Origin: Candidatus Blautia merdipullorum
Lineage (GTDB): Bacteria; Bacillota; Clostridia; Lachnospirales; Lachnospiraceae
Assembly: GCA_019118685.1 (NCBI GenBank)
Contig: DWYL01000096.1
Span: forward strand, 1 to 49,395
Direction of reading: 5' to 3'
DNA length: 49,395 bases
In this document: piece after piece, positions 21,863-30,590 of the stretch
Numbering within the stretch: position 1 is the first letter of the stretch
Layout: each line of letters starts with the position of its first letter
Program-made: the position numbers and the translations under genes
Notes under the pieces: generated by a model
Databases searched by the model: none
The model's input: only the letters and a program-made list of their open reading frames with translations
Told to the model about the DNA's origin: nothing

Positions 21863-23470
21863 TTATCGTCCCTTCAAATGGTCCACAGCCGCTCTCTCTA
21901 TAGCCAGTCCTTCTTTATATCTCACCATAAATTCGTCAAAGCCTTTTACATCTTTTTCATCCGGCTGTACTTCTACGCCTTCCTCTCCTGCAAAGACCTT
22001 GTTGTCCAGATATTCTTCCAGAGTCTCTCCCTCTTCCTTATGGATAAGGTAAGACGCCAGCACTGCAATTCCCCAGGCGCCTCCTTCTCCTGCGGTCTCC
22101 ATAACCGTCACAGGAGTGTCGATAGCGGCAGCCAGGATATTCTGTCCCACTCCCTTTGTTTTGAAAAGACCTCCATGGCCCAGGATCTTATCCAGTTTCA
22201 CTCCTTCTTCTTTCAAAAGGATGTCCATACCTGTCTTTAAAGCTCCAAGGGAGGTAAAAAGGTTGACTCTCATGAAGTTCGCCAGATTAAATCTGCTCTC
22301 CGGAGTACGGACAAAGAGAGGACGTCCCTCTTCGAATCCGGTGATATGCTCTCCTGAGAAATAATTGTAAGCCAGCAGTCCGCCGCAGTCTGCATCCCCT
22401 TCCATTGCTTTTCTGTAAAGGGTTCCGAAAAGCTGATTCATATCTACCTGAATGCCCATGGCTTCGGAATATTCTTTGAAGATGCCCACCCAGGCATTTA
22501 AGTCTGAAGTACAGTTATTGCAGTGTACCATAGCCACCAGATTTCCTGTAGGCGTAGTTACCAGATCGATCTCCGGATAAACTTTGGACAGTTCTTTTTC
22601 CAGAACGACATTAGCGAATACAGAAGTTCCTGCGGATACATTTCCTGTTCTCTGGGCTACACTGTTGGTAGCCACCATTCCTGTCTCTGCATCTCCTTCC
22701 GGAGGGCAGAAAGGAACTCCCGCTTCCAGTTTGCCGGTGGTATCCAGCATTTTTGCCCCTTCCTCTGTAAGGCGGCCGGCTTCTTCTCCTGCCAGGAGTA
22801 CCTTTGGAAGGATCTCATGAAGCTTCCAGGGATAGCCGTAAGGAGCGGCCAGGTCTTCGAACTGCTCCATTCTCTTCTGGTCATAATCTTTAAGATTCAT
22901 ATCCACCGGGAACATACCGGAAGCTTCTCCTACTCCCAGCACCTTTTCCCCTGTCAGTTTCCAGTGTACATAACCCTCCAGAGTGGTCATAAAGGCAATG
23001 TCCTTTACATGCTCTTCTTTGTTCAGCATAGCCTGATACAGATGGGCAATGCTCCACCGCTGGGGAATATGGTAGGCAAACAGTTCTGTCAGCTCCTCAC
23101 TGGCTTTTTCTGTCATGGTATTTCTCCATGTACGGAAAGGCACCAGCAGATTTCCCTCCTTATCAAAAGGCATATAGCCATGCATCATGGCGCTGAATCC
23201 CACAGCTCCCAGTTTCGTGATCTCTGCTCCGTACTTTTCCTTCACGTCTCTCGCCATATCCTGATAGCTGTCCTGAATGCCTGTCCAGATAGCCTCCTCG
23301 CTGTAGGTCCAGATATTGTTTACATACTGGTTCTCCCACTCATGACTTCCTGATGCGATAGGCTGGTTCTCCTCGTTTACCAGCACGGCCTTGATCCTGG
23401 TGGAACCCAGTTCAATCCCCAGTACGGCTCTGCCTTCCTCAATTACTTGTTTGTTCTTCTCTGCGCTCAT
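21863..23470 (-). CDS. FGGY-family carbohydrate kinase
   Basis: 535 aa; [57 protein letters not shown]; pentulose/hexulose kinase fold. Substrate not assignable. Confidence 0.88.
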   Translation of the reverse strand: MSAEKNKQVIEEGRAVLGIELGSTRIKAVLVNEENQPIASGSHEWENQYVNNIWTYSEEAIWTGIQDSYQDMARDVKEKYGAEITKLGAVGFSAMMHGYMPFDKEGNLLVPFRTWRNTMTEKASEELTELFAYHIPQRWSIAHLYQAMLNKEEHVKDIAFMTTLEGYVHWKLTGEKVLGVGEASGMFPVDMNLKDYDQKRMEQFEDLAAPYGYPWKLHEILPKVLLAGEEAGRLTEEGAKMLDTTGKLEAGVPFCPPEGDAETGMVATNSVAQRTGNVSAGTSVFANVVLEKELSKVYPEIDLVTTPTGNLVAMVHCNNCTSDLNAWVGIFKEYSEAMGIQVDMNQLFGTLYRKAMEGDADCGGLLAYNYFSGEHITGFEEGRPLFVRTPESRFNLANFMRVNLFTSLGALKTGMDILLKEEGVKLDKILGHGGLFKTKGVGQNILAAAIDTPVTVMETAGEGGAWGIAVLASYLIHKEEGETLEEYLDNKVFAGEEGVEVQPDEKDVKGFDEFMVRYKEGLAIERAAVDHLKGR

Positions 23471-23559
23471 GTAAAAACCTCCTGTTTTCCCTTTTACGTC
23501 TGGTTAAGACTTACTACTTTACATTATAGTGCTTGTATGCTTGTCAATCTACTTGTTTT

Positions 23560-25089
23560 TTATGACTCCAGCAAACTCTCTTCCTTCCTGCATTCTTCCA
23601 GAAGCTTTTCCTCCTCCTTCCGGTACAAAAGTTTCCCGCTCCACTTCAGATACAGAGGACTTTCGTGGATGCTGAGAAAGTCCATAGCCTTGTCGTCCTG
23701 AGTCAGACCCGATACAAAAAGCACCATTTCCTGGCTGTCCCCAAAGGCAGTCTCCACAAAAGAGAACCCTCTCTGTGTCTGTTTCAGGAGCTTCTCGATC
23801 TCCCGTCCTCTTTTCTCCCTTTCTCCGGCGAAATAGCCCTTTATTTTCTCGAAGCCTTCTGTCCCGTTCTGCACATGTTCCTTTTTCAGGTTCAGATAAT
23901 ATCCTTCCAGCTTTCCGATCACCCAGTTTTCTTTCCGGATCTCTTTTTCCCTCATCAGCCCGGCCTCTGTCTTTACTTCCAGACTGTTTTTCCGGTTCCT
24001 GATAAAAGCTTTAATATCCTCAGTCTCTTTATGATCCCGGATATAGCCTTTCAGATATCCCAGGGCTTCATGAAGGGCTGTAAGGTTTTCTTCTTTTTTG
24101 GCAAAACCCGTGAACTCTGTATGAAGGGCTCCCAGGAGCAGATTCACCACTGTAAACCGCTCTTCAAAACCGCCTTTTCCGGCCATATCCCCTTTTTCCC
24201 GGTATTCCTCATCGGAAAGCCTTCCTTCCAGCATCTCTGAGATCCCATAGTCTGTGCCGTACTTCCGGTACAGCTGGTAGTAAGCGGCAAAATCTCTGGC
24301 TGTCTCTTCTTTCTGAAGGTACTGGCTCACCAGAGATTCTGTCACCGGGATCTGAAACTCTTCATAGCTTTTCAGAATTTCCGACAGATCTTCCCAGCCC
24401 CTGGCAGTGACGAAAAATTTCCCGTCTACTGTATTTTCCACAGTATAAAAATTTTCCTTCTTTATCCTCAGGTAAGACAGCACTGCCTCGTGGACTTCCT
24501 GACGGCAGGCATATTCCATCCATACGTCACAGTCTGCCTCCACATCGATCTTCCGCACCCGGTCCAGAGTCACAATGTCAAACTCCCGTACAGACTTATT
24601 ATACTGAGGAGGATTTCCCGCAGCTACGATCACCCAGCCCCGGGGCACCTTATGGCTTCCGAAAGTTTTATTCTGAAGAAACTGGAGCATAGTAGGCGCC
24701 AATGTTTCTGACACGCAGTTGATCTCATCAATAAAAAGGATCCCCTCCTTTTTTCCGGTTTCTTCCATGCACTGATATACTGATGCGATGATCTCACTCA
24801 GGGTATACTCCGTCACACTGACCTCTTTTCCCTGATACACCTTTGATTCAATATGGGGAAGGCCGATAGCGCTCTGCCGGGTATGGTGGGTGATGGTATA
24901 GGCCACCAGGCCCACTCCGCATTCTGCAGCCGCCTGCTCCATAATGGCGGTCTTTCCGATTCCCGGAGGCCCCATAAGGAGGATGGGTCTCTGCCTTACC
25001 AGAGGAAAGGTATAGCATCCCTGGTCATCCTTTTTGTTGTATGCGCGGATCGTATTGATAATCTCTGTTTTTGCCTCTTTTATATTCAT
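23560..25089 (-). CDS. MoxR-type AAA+ ATPase
   Basis: Walker A LLMGPPGIGKTAIMEQ, Walker B GILFIDEINCV, sensor VIVAAGNPPQYN. Confidence 0.9.
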   Translation of the reverse strand: MNIKEAKTEIINTIRAYNKKDDQGCYTFPLVRQRPILLMGPPGIGKTAIMEQAAAECGVGLVAYTITHHTRQSAIGLPHIESKVYQGKEVSVTEYTLSEIIASVYQCMEETGKKEGILFIDEINCVSETLAPTMLQFLQNKTFGSHKVPRGWVIVAAGNPPQYNKSVREFDIVTLDRVRKIDVEADCDVWMEYACRQEVHEAVLSYLRIKKENFYTVENTVDGKFFVTARGWEDLSEILKSYEEFQIPVTESLVSQYLQKEETARDFAAYYQLYRKYGTDYGISEMLEGRLSDEEYREKGDMAGKGGFEERFTVVNLLLGALHTEFTGFAKKEENLTALHEALGYLKGYIRDHKETEDIKAFIRNRKNSLEVKTEAGLMREKEIRKENWVIGKLEGYYLNLKKEHVQNGTEGFEKIKGYFAGEREKRGREIEKLLKQTQRGFSFVETAFGDSQEMVLFVSGLTQDDKAMDFLSIHESPLYLKWSGKLLYRKEEEKLLEECRKEESLLES

Positions 25090-26414
25090 AACTCTTCCTC
25101 TTGTTTCCCTGTCTTTGCCGGTACGATCAATTTATAGGCCCAGTCCGGCACCCGGTCCATTCTGGCGTTGTTCTCCAGAAATACAAAAGCCGTCTCATAT
25201 TCCGGCCTGCTCTGGGGATAGATGCCGTCTCCGTCTGTAAAATAAATAAGGGCTTTCAGGTTCCTGATTTCTTTCTTTTCCTGCTGCCGGCTGATATACT
25301 GGAATACCGGCCGGAAATCCGTGCCTCCTCTGCCATGGATTTTAATGTTTTTGCTGTAAGCCTTCCACTCTTCCTCAGAATGGATCACCTTCACATCCTG
25401 GATGCAGCTGTCGCACTGGATCAGGTATACCTTCATTTTTCTGAAAAAATTTTCCTTCTCCTCCAATATCCGGTAGGTCTCTCCCAGAAATCCCCGGACT
25501 GTTTCCTCTGAACAGGAGCTGGAAGTATCAATAGCAATGACCAGCTCTTCCAGGCGGTTGACTTCTTTGTATTCCAAAGGCTCGATAAGGGGCGTATTTC
25601 CATACCGCTCCATGCCCAGGTTATAAAAAATATAGTCAAAGCTTTCCGTATCCAGTTCCACCTCTTCTCTGGGCACTGCAAAGCGTTTCAGAAATTTCCG
25701 GTAATCAAACTTTCCCTGGGGCCGGGCTTCCATTTCTTCCACCCCAGAGCCTTTCTGGGTGCCTGCCCGTTTCTTTCTCTGCTGCTTTTTCTGTCCTGTC
25801 AGAGAACGGAGCTCCTCCCATTTTTTCCGGGTCCCCGCTCCTTTTTTCTCTCTTTTTTCCTTTACCCAGAATCTGTGATCGTCAAAGGAAAAAGACAGGC
25901 AGAGTTCTTGAGAGCTATAAGGAAACCGCCCTCCTGCCAGCATATAGTAAAGTTTCTCTGCAGAAAGCTTCTGCTCCCGCAGGATCCAGAAGCACCGCTC
26001 CCGTACAGGATCTCTTCCGGCAGAGAGTCCCGGTATCTGTTCTCTTTCTATGATCTCTTCCACCCACATATCACAGGCCAGGTTCCACAGTCCCCGGTCT
26101 CCCTTTCCTCCTCCGGGAATGGTCTCTCCGTAAAAAGGGTGGAGATACAGGCAGTGGAGAAGGATATGGAGGTATCCTCTCAGGATAGTCCGGGGATTTT
26201 CCCCATATGTCCGGATCAGATAAGCAGGAGAGAAATAAAGGAATTCTCCGTCCGTTCCTATGGTTCCGGCCTTTTCATCCGGACAATATCTCAGACCGGC
26301 AAAAGCTCCGTCCAGATAAGGAAAATAAGAATACAGCTCATTCCGGCAGTTCTGGAGGATCCGGATTCCCAGGTCCTCCCGGCGTTTTTGTTTTTCCCTG
26401 TCCATGTGGCTCAC
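25086..26414 (-). CDS. VWA-like (DUF2201-type) protein, partner of MoxR ATPase
   Basis: MIDAS-like VIAIDTSSSCSEETVRGFL, GRGGTDFRPVF; start/stop overlap with the AAA+ gene (25086-25089). Confidence 0.85.
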   Translation of the reverse strand: MSHMDREKQKRREDLGIRILQNCRNELYSYFPYLDGAFAGLRYCPDEKAGTIGTDGEFLYFSPAYLIRTYGENPRTILRGYLHILLHCLYLHPFYGETIPGGGKGDRGLWNLACDMWVEEIIEREQIPGLSAGRDPVRERCFWILREQKLSAEKLYYMLAGGRFPYSSQELCLSFSFDDHRFWVKEKREKKGAGTRKKWEELRSLTGQKKQQRKKRAGTQKGSGVEEMEARPQGKFDYRKFLKRFAVPREEVELDTESFDYIFYNLGMERYGNTPLIEPLEYKEVNRLEELVIAIDTSSSCSEETVRGFLGETYRILEEKENFFRKMKVYLIQCDSCIQDVKVIHSEEEWKAYSKNIKIHGRGGTDFRPVFQYISRQQEKKEIRNLKALIYFTDGDGIYPQSRPEYETAFVFLENNARMDRVPDWAYKLIVPAKTGKQEEEL

Positions 26415-26420
26415 CTGCTT

Positions 26421-26849
26421 TCAAAGGGAAAAATCCCTGTCCTTAAATCCCTTTTTCTCTTTTTTCAAGTGAAGAAGCCATACCAGAGAGGCGGTTTTCC
26501 CTTTCTGTCTGGCGATCCGGATAAAATTATCCAGATTTTTTTCTTCCAGCCACCCCAGTTTCTCCAGTTTCTCCAGTTTTTCCACGCCGTCTTCCTCTAT
26601 GACCGCCTCTACAGCCGGGCGGATCCTGCCTTTCAGATATTTTCCGTAGGCCTCCCTTTCTTCCGGCTCTGCCTGAGGGAGAAAAAAACCCCGGAGGGCC
26701 ACTGCCAGGCGTACAGGCTCCTGTCTGGTTGCAGTAAATTTTTTATAAAGCTTCCTGGCCTCCTCCTCCGGTTCTCTGGTCTGAGCCTGTTCCTGGAGGG
26801 CTTTGGAGACTACCTCAACATTCATCTGGAACTTTTCACTGTCCTTCAT
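26421..26849 (-). CDS. Hypothetical protein, first coupled gene of MoxR/VWA operon
   Basis: 142-aa charged, helical ORF with AAAGGAGGAGAAGA upstream of ATG; 6 nt from the VWA gene. Confidence 0.65.
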   Translation of the reverse strand: MKDSEKFQMNVEVVSKALQEQAQTREPEEEARKLYKKFTATRQEPVRLAVALRGFFLPQAEPEEREAYGKYLKGRIRPAVEAVIEEDGVEKLEKLEKLGWLEEKNLDNFIRIARQKGKTASLVWLLHLKKEKKGFKDRDFSL

Positions 26850-26891
26850 TCTTCTCCTCCTTTAAGATATCAAAACAGTCTACATCTTCAT

Positions 26892-27077
26892 CTACCAGAA
26901 ATACATGTTTCTGTTCACTAAAAGCAGAAAGGCCAGAAGAGCCGCCTGTCTCTGTCTTCCCTCATCAGAAGGAGAAGACTTTTTAAACTGGAGCACTGCC
27001 ACTCTTTTCCTGTTGGCCAAAAGGCCGATGGCTACTTTCGCTCCCACATGATGGTATATCCCTGCCAGTTCTGCCAT
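26892..27077 (-). CDS. Small hypothetical ORF, frame uncertain
   Basis: 61 aa MAELAGIYHHVGAKVAIGLLANRKRVAVLQFKKSSPSDEG...; the -1 frame downstream (SAFSEQKHVFLVDEDVDCFDILKEEKNEGQ*) also looks coding. Confidence 0.4.
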   Translation of the reverse strand: MAELAGIYHHVGAKVAIGLLANRKRVAVLQFKKSSPSDEGRQRQAALLAFLLLVNRNMYFW

Positions 27078-27097
27078 AGGATCGACTTCTACCTTAT

Positions 27098-27126
27098 AGT
27101 TTAACTTCTTTCCCCGGCATAATCAA
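27098..27126 (-). promoter_or_regulatory. Promoter-like sequence for the MoxR/VWA operon
   Basis: Minus strand TTGATT-N17-TAAACT, directly after repeat copy 1. Confidence 0.4.
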
Positions 27127-27149
27127 TTTAAAAAAACAGGAAACGCCAT

Positions 27150-27275
27150 ATTAAACAATATCGAGAATATTTATATATTTTATGCGAATTTGTCGAGCAC
27201 AGCTTTGAGACCATAGGCTCAAAGTGGCGCAGACTGAGCAATAAAATATATAAATATTCCTGACATATGTTTAAT
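27150..27275 (+). repeat. 126-bp dispersed palindromic element, copy 1 (core in orientation A)
   Basis: ATTAAACAATATCGAGAATATTTATATATTTT - core ATGCGAATTTGTCGAGCACAGCTTTGAGACCATAGGCTCAAAGTGGCGCAGACTGAGCAAT - AAAATATATAAATATTCCTGACATATGTTTAAT; enclosed by stem AAAAACAGGAAACGCCAT/ATGGCGTTCCCTGTTTTT (27132-27149 / 27276-27293). Confidence 0.9.
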
Positions 27276-27299
27276 ATGGCGTTCCCTGTTTTTGTTTAT

Positions 27300-28355
27300 T
27301 TAGGCTGCGCTCCCTCTCCCGGAGCTTCGCCTTCCGCAGGCCCGGTCGAATTCTTTCAGCTTTTCTTTTGCCTCCTGGCTTACATGCTGAGGAACCTGAA
27401 TTTCGATCTGGGCATATTGATCTCCCTTTACAGAAGGATCCTTCATAGAAACGATACCTTTTCCTTTCAGGCGGATCTTCATTCCTGACTGGATTCCTTC
27501 TCTGATCTTACATACAACATTGCCATAAATGGTAGGCACTACCGCTTCTCCCCCCAGCACCGCGGTGCTGAAAGGAATCTTTACTGTAGTGTAGATATCC
27601 AGTCCTTTCCTCTCATATCCCGGCTTTTCTTCCACAGTTACCTGAAGGAGCAGATCTCCTGCCGCTCCGCCGTTGGCTCCAGGCATTCCCTTTCCTCTCA
27701 GACGGATACTCTTTCCTGTTTCGATTCCTGCCGGAATGTGGACTTCCAGTGACTGTACAGCGCCGGTAGACGGATCCTTCAGGCTGAGGACTTTCTTGCA
27801 GCCAAAGGCAGCCTCTTCAAAACTGATGATCACAGAGGCTGTCATATCTGCTCCCTTCTGAGAACGGCGGCCTCCATAGCTTCTTCCAAAGCCCCCGAAA
27901 TCTCCGCCAAAGTCCTGGCCGCCGAAGCCGCCAAAACCGCCTTTATCAAAACCGCTTCCTGAAAAGCCGCCGCTGCCCTGGCCATGGAACATGTCTCCGA
28001 ATATGTTCTTAAAAATATCGTCCATATCTCCCGGATCTCCCTGGAAATGATATTCCCGGTATCCCCCGCCAGGTCCTCCATAGCTGTAACTGCCTGAAGT
28101 CCCCGGACCGCCCTGGGAAGCGCCTCCGTCAAACGCCCCGCGACCGAACTGATCGTAAAGTTTTCTCTTTTTATCATCACTTAATACATTATAGGCTTCT
28201 GTAACTTCCTTAAACATCTCCTCGGCCTTAGGATTTCCGGCATTTGTATCCGGATGATATTTCTTTGCCAGTTTTCTGTAAGCCTTTTTAATGGCATTGG
28301 CGTCTGCATTCCTGTCAACACCTAAAACCTCATAATAATCTCTCTTTTTCTCCAT
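27300..28355 (-). CDS. DnaJ-domain co-chaperone lacking the zinc-finger domain (CbpA-like)
   Basis: [38 protein letters not shown] (J domain with HPD), G/F-rich linker, DnaJ C-terminal domain; no CxxCxGxG repeats. Confidence 0.93.
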   Translation of the reverse strand: MEKKRDYYEVLGVDRNADANAIKKAYRKLAKKYHPDTNAGNPKAEEMFKEVTEAYNVLSDDKKRKLYDQFGRGAFDGGASQGGPGTSGSYSYGGPGGGYREYHFQGDPGDMDDIFKNIFGDMFHGQGSGGFSGSGFDKGGFGGFGGQDFGGDFGGFGRSYGGRRSQKGADMTASVIISFEEAAFGCKKVLSLKDPSTGAVQSLEVHIPAGIETGKSIRLRGKGMPGANGGAAGDLLLQVTVEEKPGYERKGLDIYTTVKIPFSTAVLGGEAVVPTIYGNVVCKIREGIQSGMKIRLKGKGIVSMKDPSVKGDQYAQIEIQVPQHVSQEAKEKLKEFDRACGRRSSGRGSAA

Positions 28356-28492
28356 TATAACCACCCTCTGCTATATACCTGCTATATGAAGCGCCTCCAT
28401 TCTGGACCAAAGATCCAAAGGGAGGCGCTGTACTGAAATTTCCTTGTTTCGAAAAAGCCTCTCTGACAGACTATTTTCTTTGTTCTATTTGT

Positions 28493-28521
28493 AATATAAC
28501 ACTGCACTTTTCTTGTGTCAA
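28493..28521 (-). promoter_or_regulatory. Promoter upstream of DnaJ-domain gene
   Basis: Minus strand TTGACA-N17-TATATT. Confidence 0.65.
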
Positions 28522-28645
28522 GGTCTATTTATGATCACAGACATGATTTTATGGATTTTTAACATAAATAGCAAAAAAAGTATTGTACCGTCAAAAACAG
28601 TAATGCTATAATCTTTACATAATAATCAAAAAGGAGGGTTACACT

Positions 28646-29827
28646 ATGAGCAGATTTTGTCTACCCAGAGATATCTATCATGGAAAAGGCTGTCTAGAAG
28701 AATTGAAGAATTTAAAGGGCAGCAGAGCAATGCTGGTAGTCGGCGGCGGCTCTATGAAACGGCAGGGCTTTCTGGATAAAGCTGTTGACTATCTGAAAGA
28801 AGGTGGAATGGAGGTCCAGGTATTTGAAGGCGTAGAACCAGATCCTTCTGTGGAAACTGTTATGAAAGGTGCGGAAGCTATGAAGGCCTTCCAGCCGGAC
28901 TGGATCGTTGCCATGGGCGGCGGCTCCCCCATTGACGCGGCCAAAGCAATGTGGGCATTCTACGAATACCCGGATGTGACCTTTGAAGCTTTATGCACAC
29001 CCTTTAATTTCCCTGAACTGAGACAAAAGGCAAAATTTGCCGCTATTCCTTCAACTTCAGGAACTGCCACAGAAGTCACCGCCTTCTCTGTTATTACCGA
29101 TTATCAGACTGGAGTGAAATATCCTCTGGCAGACTTTAACATCACCCCTGATGTAGCCATCGTTGATCCGGATCTGGTTGCAGGTCTTCCGGTAAAGCAG
29201 GTTGCCTACACAGGAATGGACGCCCTGACCCACGCTATTGAAGCCTATGTATCTACCCTTCATGGACCATTTACAGATCCTCTGGCTCTTCAGGCCATTG
29301 AAATGGTCCTGGACTATCTGCCGGCATCCTACAATATGAACATGGACGCAAGAGAGCAGATGCATTACGCTCAGTGCCTGGCAGGAATGGCATTTTCCAA
29401 CGCCCTTCTCGGAATTGTCCACTCTATGGCTCATAAAACCGGAGCTGCTTTCTCCACAGGACATATTCCCCATGGCTGCGCCAACGCTATTTATTTACCC
29501 TATGTGATCCAGTACAATGCAAAAAATAAAGAAGCCGCGGAAAGATATGCAGAAATCGCCAGAAGAATGGGACTGGATGGAAACTCCCAGCAGGCCTTGA
29601 TCAACAGCCTGAGAAAGAAAATCCAGAAATTCAATAAACTGATGAACATCCCTCTTACACTGAAAGACTTTGGCATTCAGGAAGAAGAATTCAAAGAAAA
29701 ACTGCCTAAGATTGCAGAACTGGCCGTAGGAGATGCCTGCACCGGCTCCAATCCAAGAGAGATCACACCGGCTCAGATGGAAAAACTGCTGACCTGTACC
29801 TATTACGGAACAGAAGTAGATTTTTAA
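28646..29827 (+). CDS. Iron-containing alcohol dehydrogenase
   Basis: 393 aa; MGGGSPIDAAKAMW, STSGTATEVTAFSVITD, GMDALTHAIEAYVS, HSMAHKTGAAFSTGHIPHGCANAI. Confidence 0.94.
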   Translation: MSRFCLPRDIYHGKGCLEELKNLKGSRAMLVVGGGSMKRQGFLDKAVDYLKEGGMEVQVFEGVEPDPSVETVMKGAEAMKAFQPDWIVAMGGGSPIDAAKAMWAFYEYPDVTFEALCTPFNFPELRQKAKFAAIPSTSGTATEVTAFSVITDYQTGVKYPLADFNITPDVAIVDPDLVAGLPVKQVAYTGMDALTHAIEAYVSTLHGPFTDPLALQAIEMVLDYLPASYNMNMDAREQMHYAQCLAGMAFSNALLGIVHSMAHKTGAAFSTGHIPHGCANAIYLPYVIQYNAKNKEAAERYAEIARRMGLDGNSQQALINSLRKKIQKFNKLMNIPLTLKDFGIQEEEFKEKLPKIAELAVGDACTGSNPREITPAQMEKLLTCTYYGTEVDF

Positions 29828-29914
29828 AATATATGGTTGAAACCGGTTTGCTAATGGAAAAGGGAGAGAGAAAAAGCCGAAAATACACCCGAAGGTAACT
29901 CCTCTGTGAATACC

Positions 29915-29967
29915 AAAAGCCAGTCTGTCCGGAGCTCTCATATGCTCCTGTCTCAGACTGGCTTTTT
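29915..29967. terminator. Bidirectional terminator between ADH and lipoprotein gene
   Basis: AAAAGCCAGTCTG...CAGACTGGCTTTTT. Confidence 0.85.
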
Positions 29968-29985
29968 CATTCTGTTTCTGATTTT

Positions 29986-30507
29986 TTATTCTTCTGTCAC
30001 AGCGCTGATCTCCAGAGAAGATACGCTGTCTCCGTCGAGGCCGATGGTCATTTCTGTATCGCCTTTTTCATATACCAGGCTGGTATCGGATTCCTCTGCC
30101 GGATCTCCGTAAGCTTCTGTGACCTGGTCTTTTGTGCTTCCGATGGCGATGCCTTCTTCTGTCTCTACTGTGTCGTCCATGAATACTACGGACAATACAT
30201 AATCTTTATCTTCCTCCGGATATGTATTCAATTTAAATCCAGGATATGTATAGACCTTGTCAAGTCCTTCAAAAGCGCAGCTTTCTGACTCAAAATAGTC
30301 CAGCGGCTCTCCCAGCTTTTCCACAACTGCCGCTGCGTCAGAATTCATCTCAATGGTTACACTGCCGTTTGTATAGGTAAATCCAGGCTCTGATGAAGAA
30401 CCTCCGCCGTTTCCTGAACCATCTCCTGAGCCTGAGCAGGCAGCCAGGCTTCCAAGGCTGAGTATCATAACCGCAGCTGCGATTCCCTTAATCTTATTCA
30501 TTTCCAA
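29986..30507 (-). CDS. Putative lipoprotein
   Basis: Signal peptide with lipobox LGSLAAC, Gly/Ser linker, then small acidic domain. Confidence 0.8.
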   Translation of the reverse strand: MEMNKIKGIAAAVMILSLGSLAACSGSGDGSGNGGGSSSEPGFTYTNGSVTIEMNSDAAAVVEKLGEPLDYFESESCAFEGLDKVYTYPGFKLNTYPEEDKDYVLSVVFMDDTVETEEGIAIGSTKDQVTEAYGDPAEESDTSLVYEKGDTEMTIGLDGDSVSSLEISAVTEE

Positions 30508-30590
30508 TTCCTCCTAAAACCATTCTCTGAAACCCAGTTTAGCCTTATCTATGCCATAAGTCAAACCTTATTTGCATATTTCTTGTCTTC

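Noticed and set aside
25875-26921. 348-aa plus-strand ORF opposite the VWA/142-aa genes
   Set aside because: Opposite well-supported coding frames and spans an intergenic junction; composition is low-complexity F/L/S typical of antisense frames.
27942-28180. Gly-rich tandem repeats around the DnaJ linker as a possible DNA repeat element
   Set aside because: Explained by the normal G/F-rich linker of DnaJ proteins.
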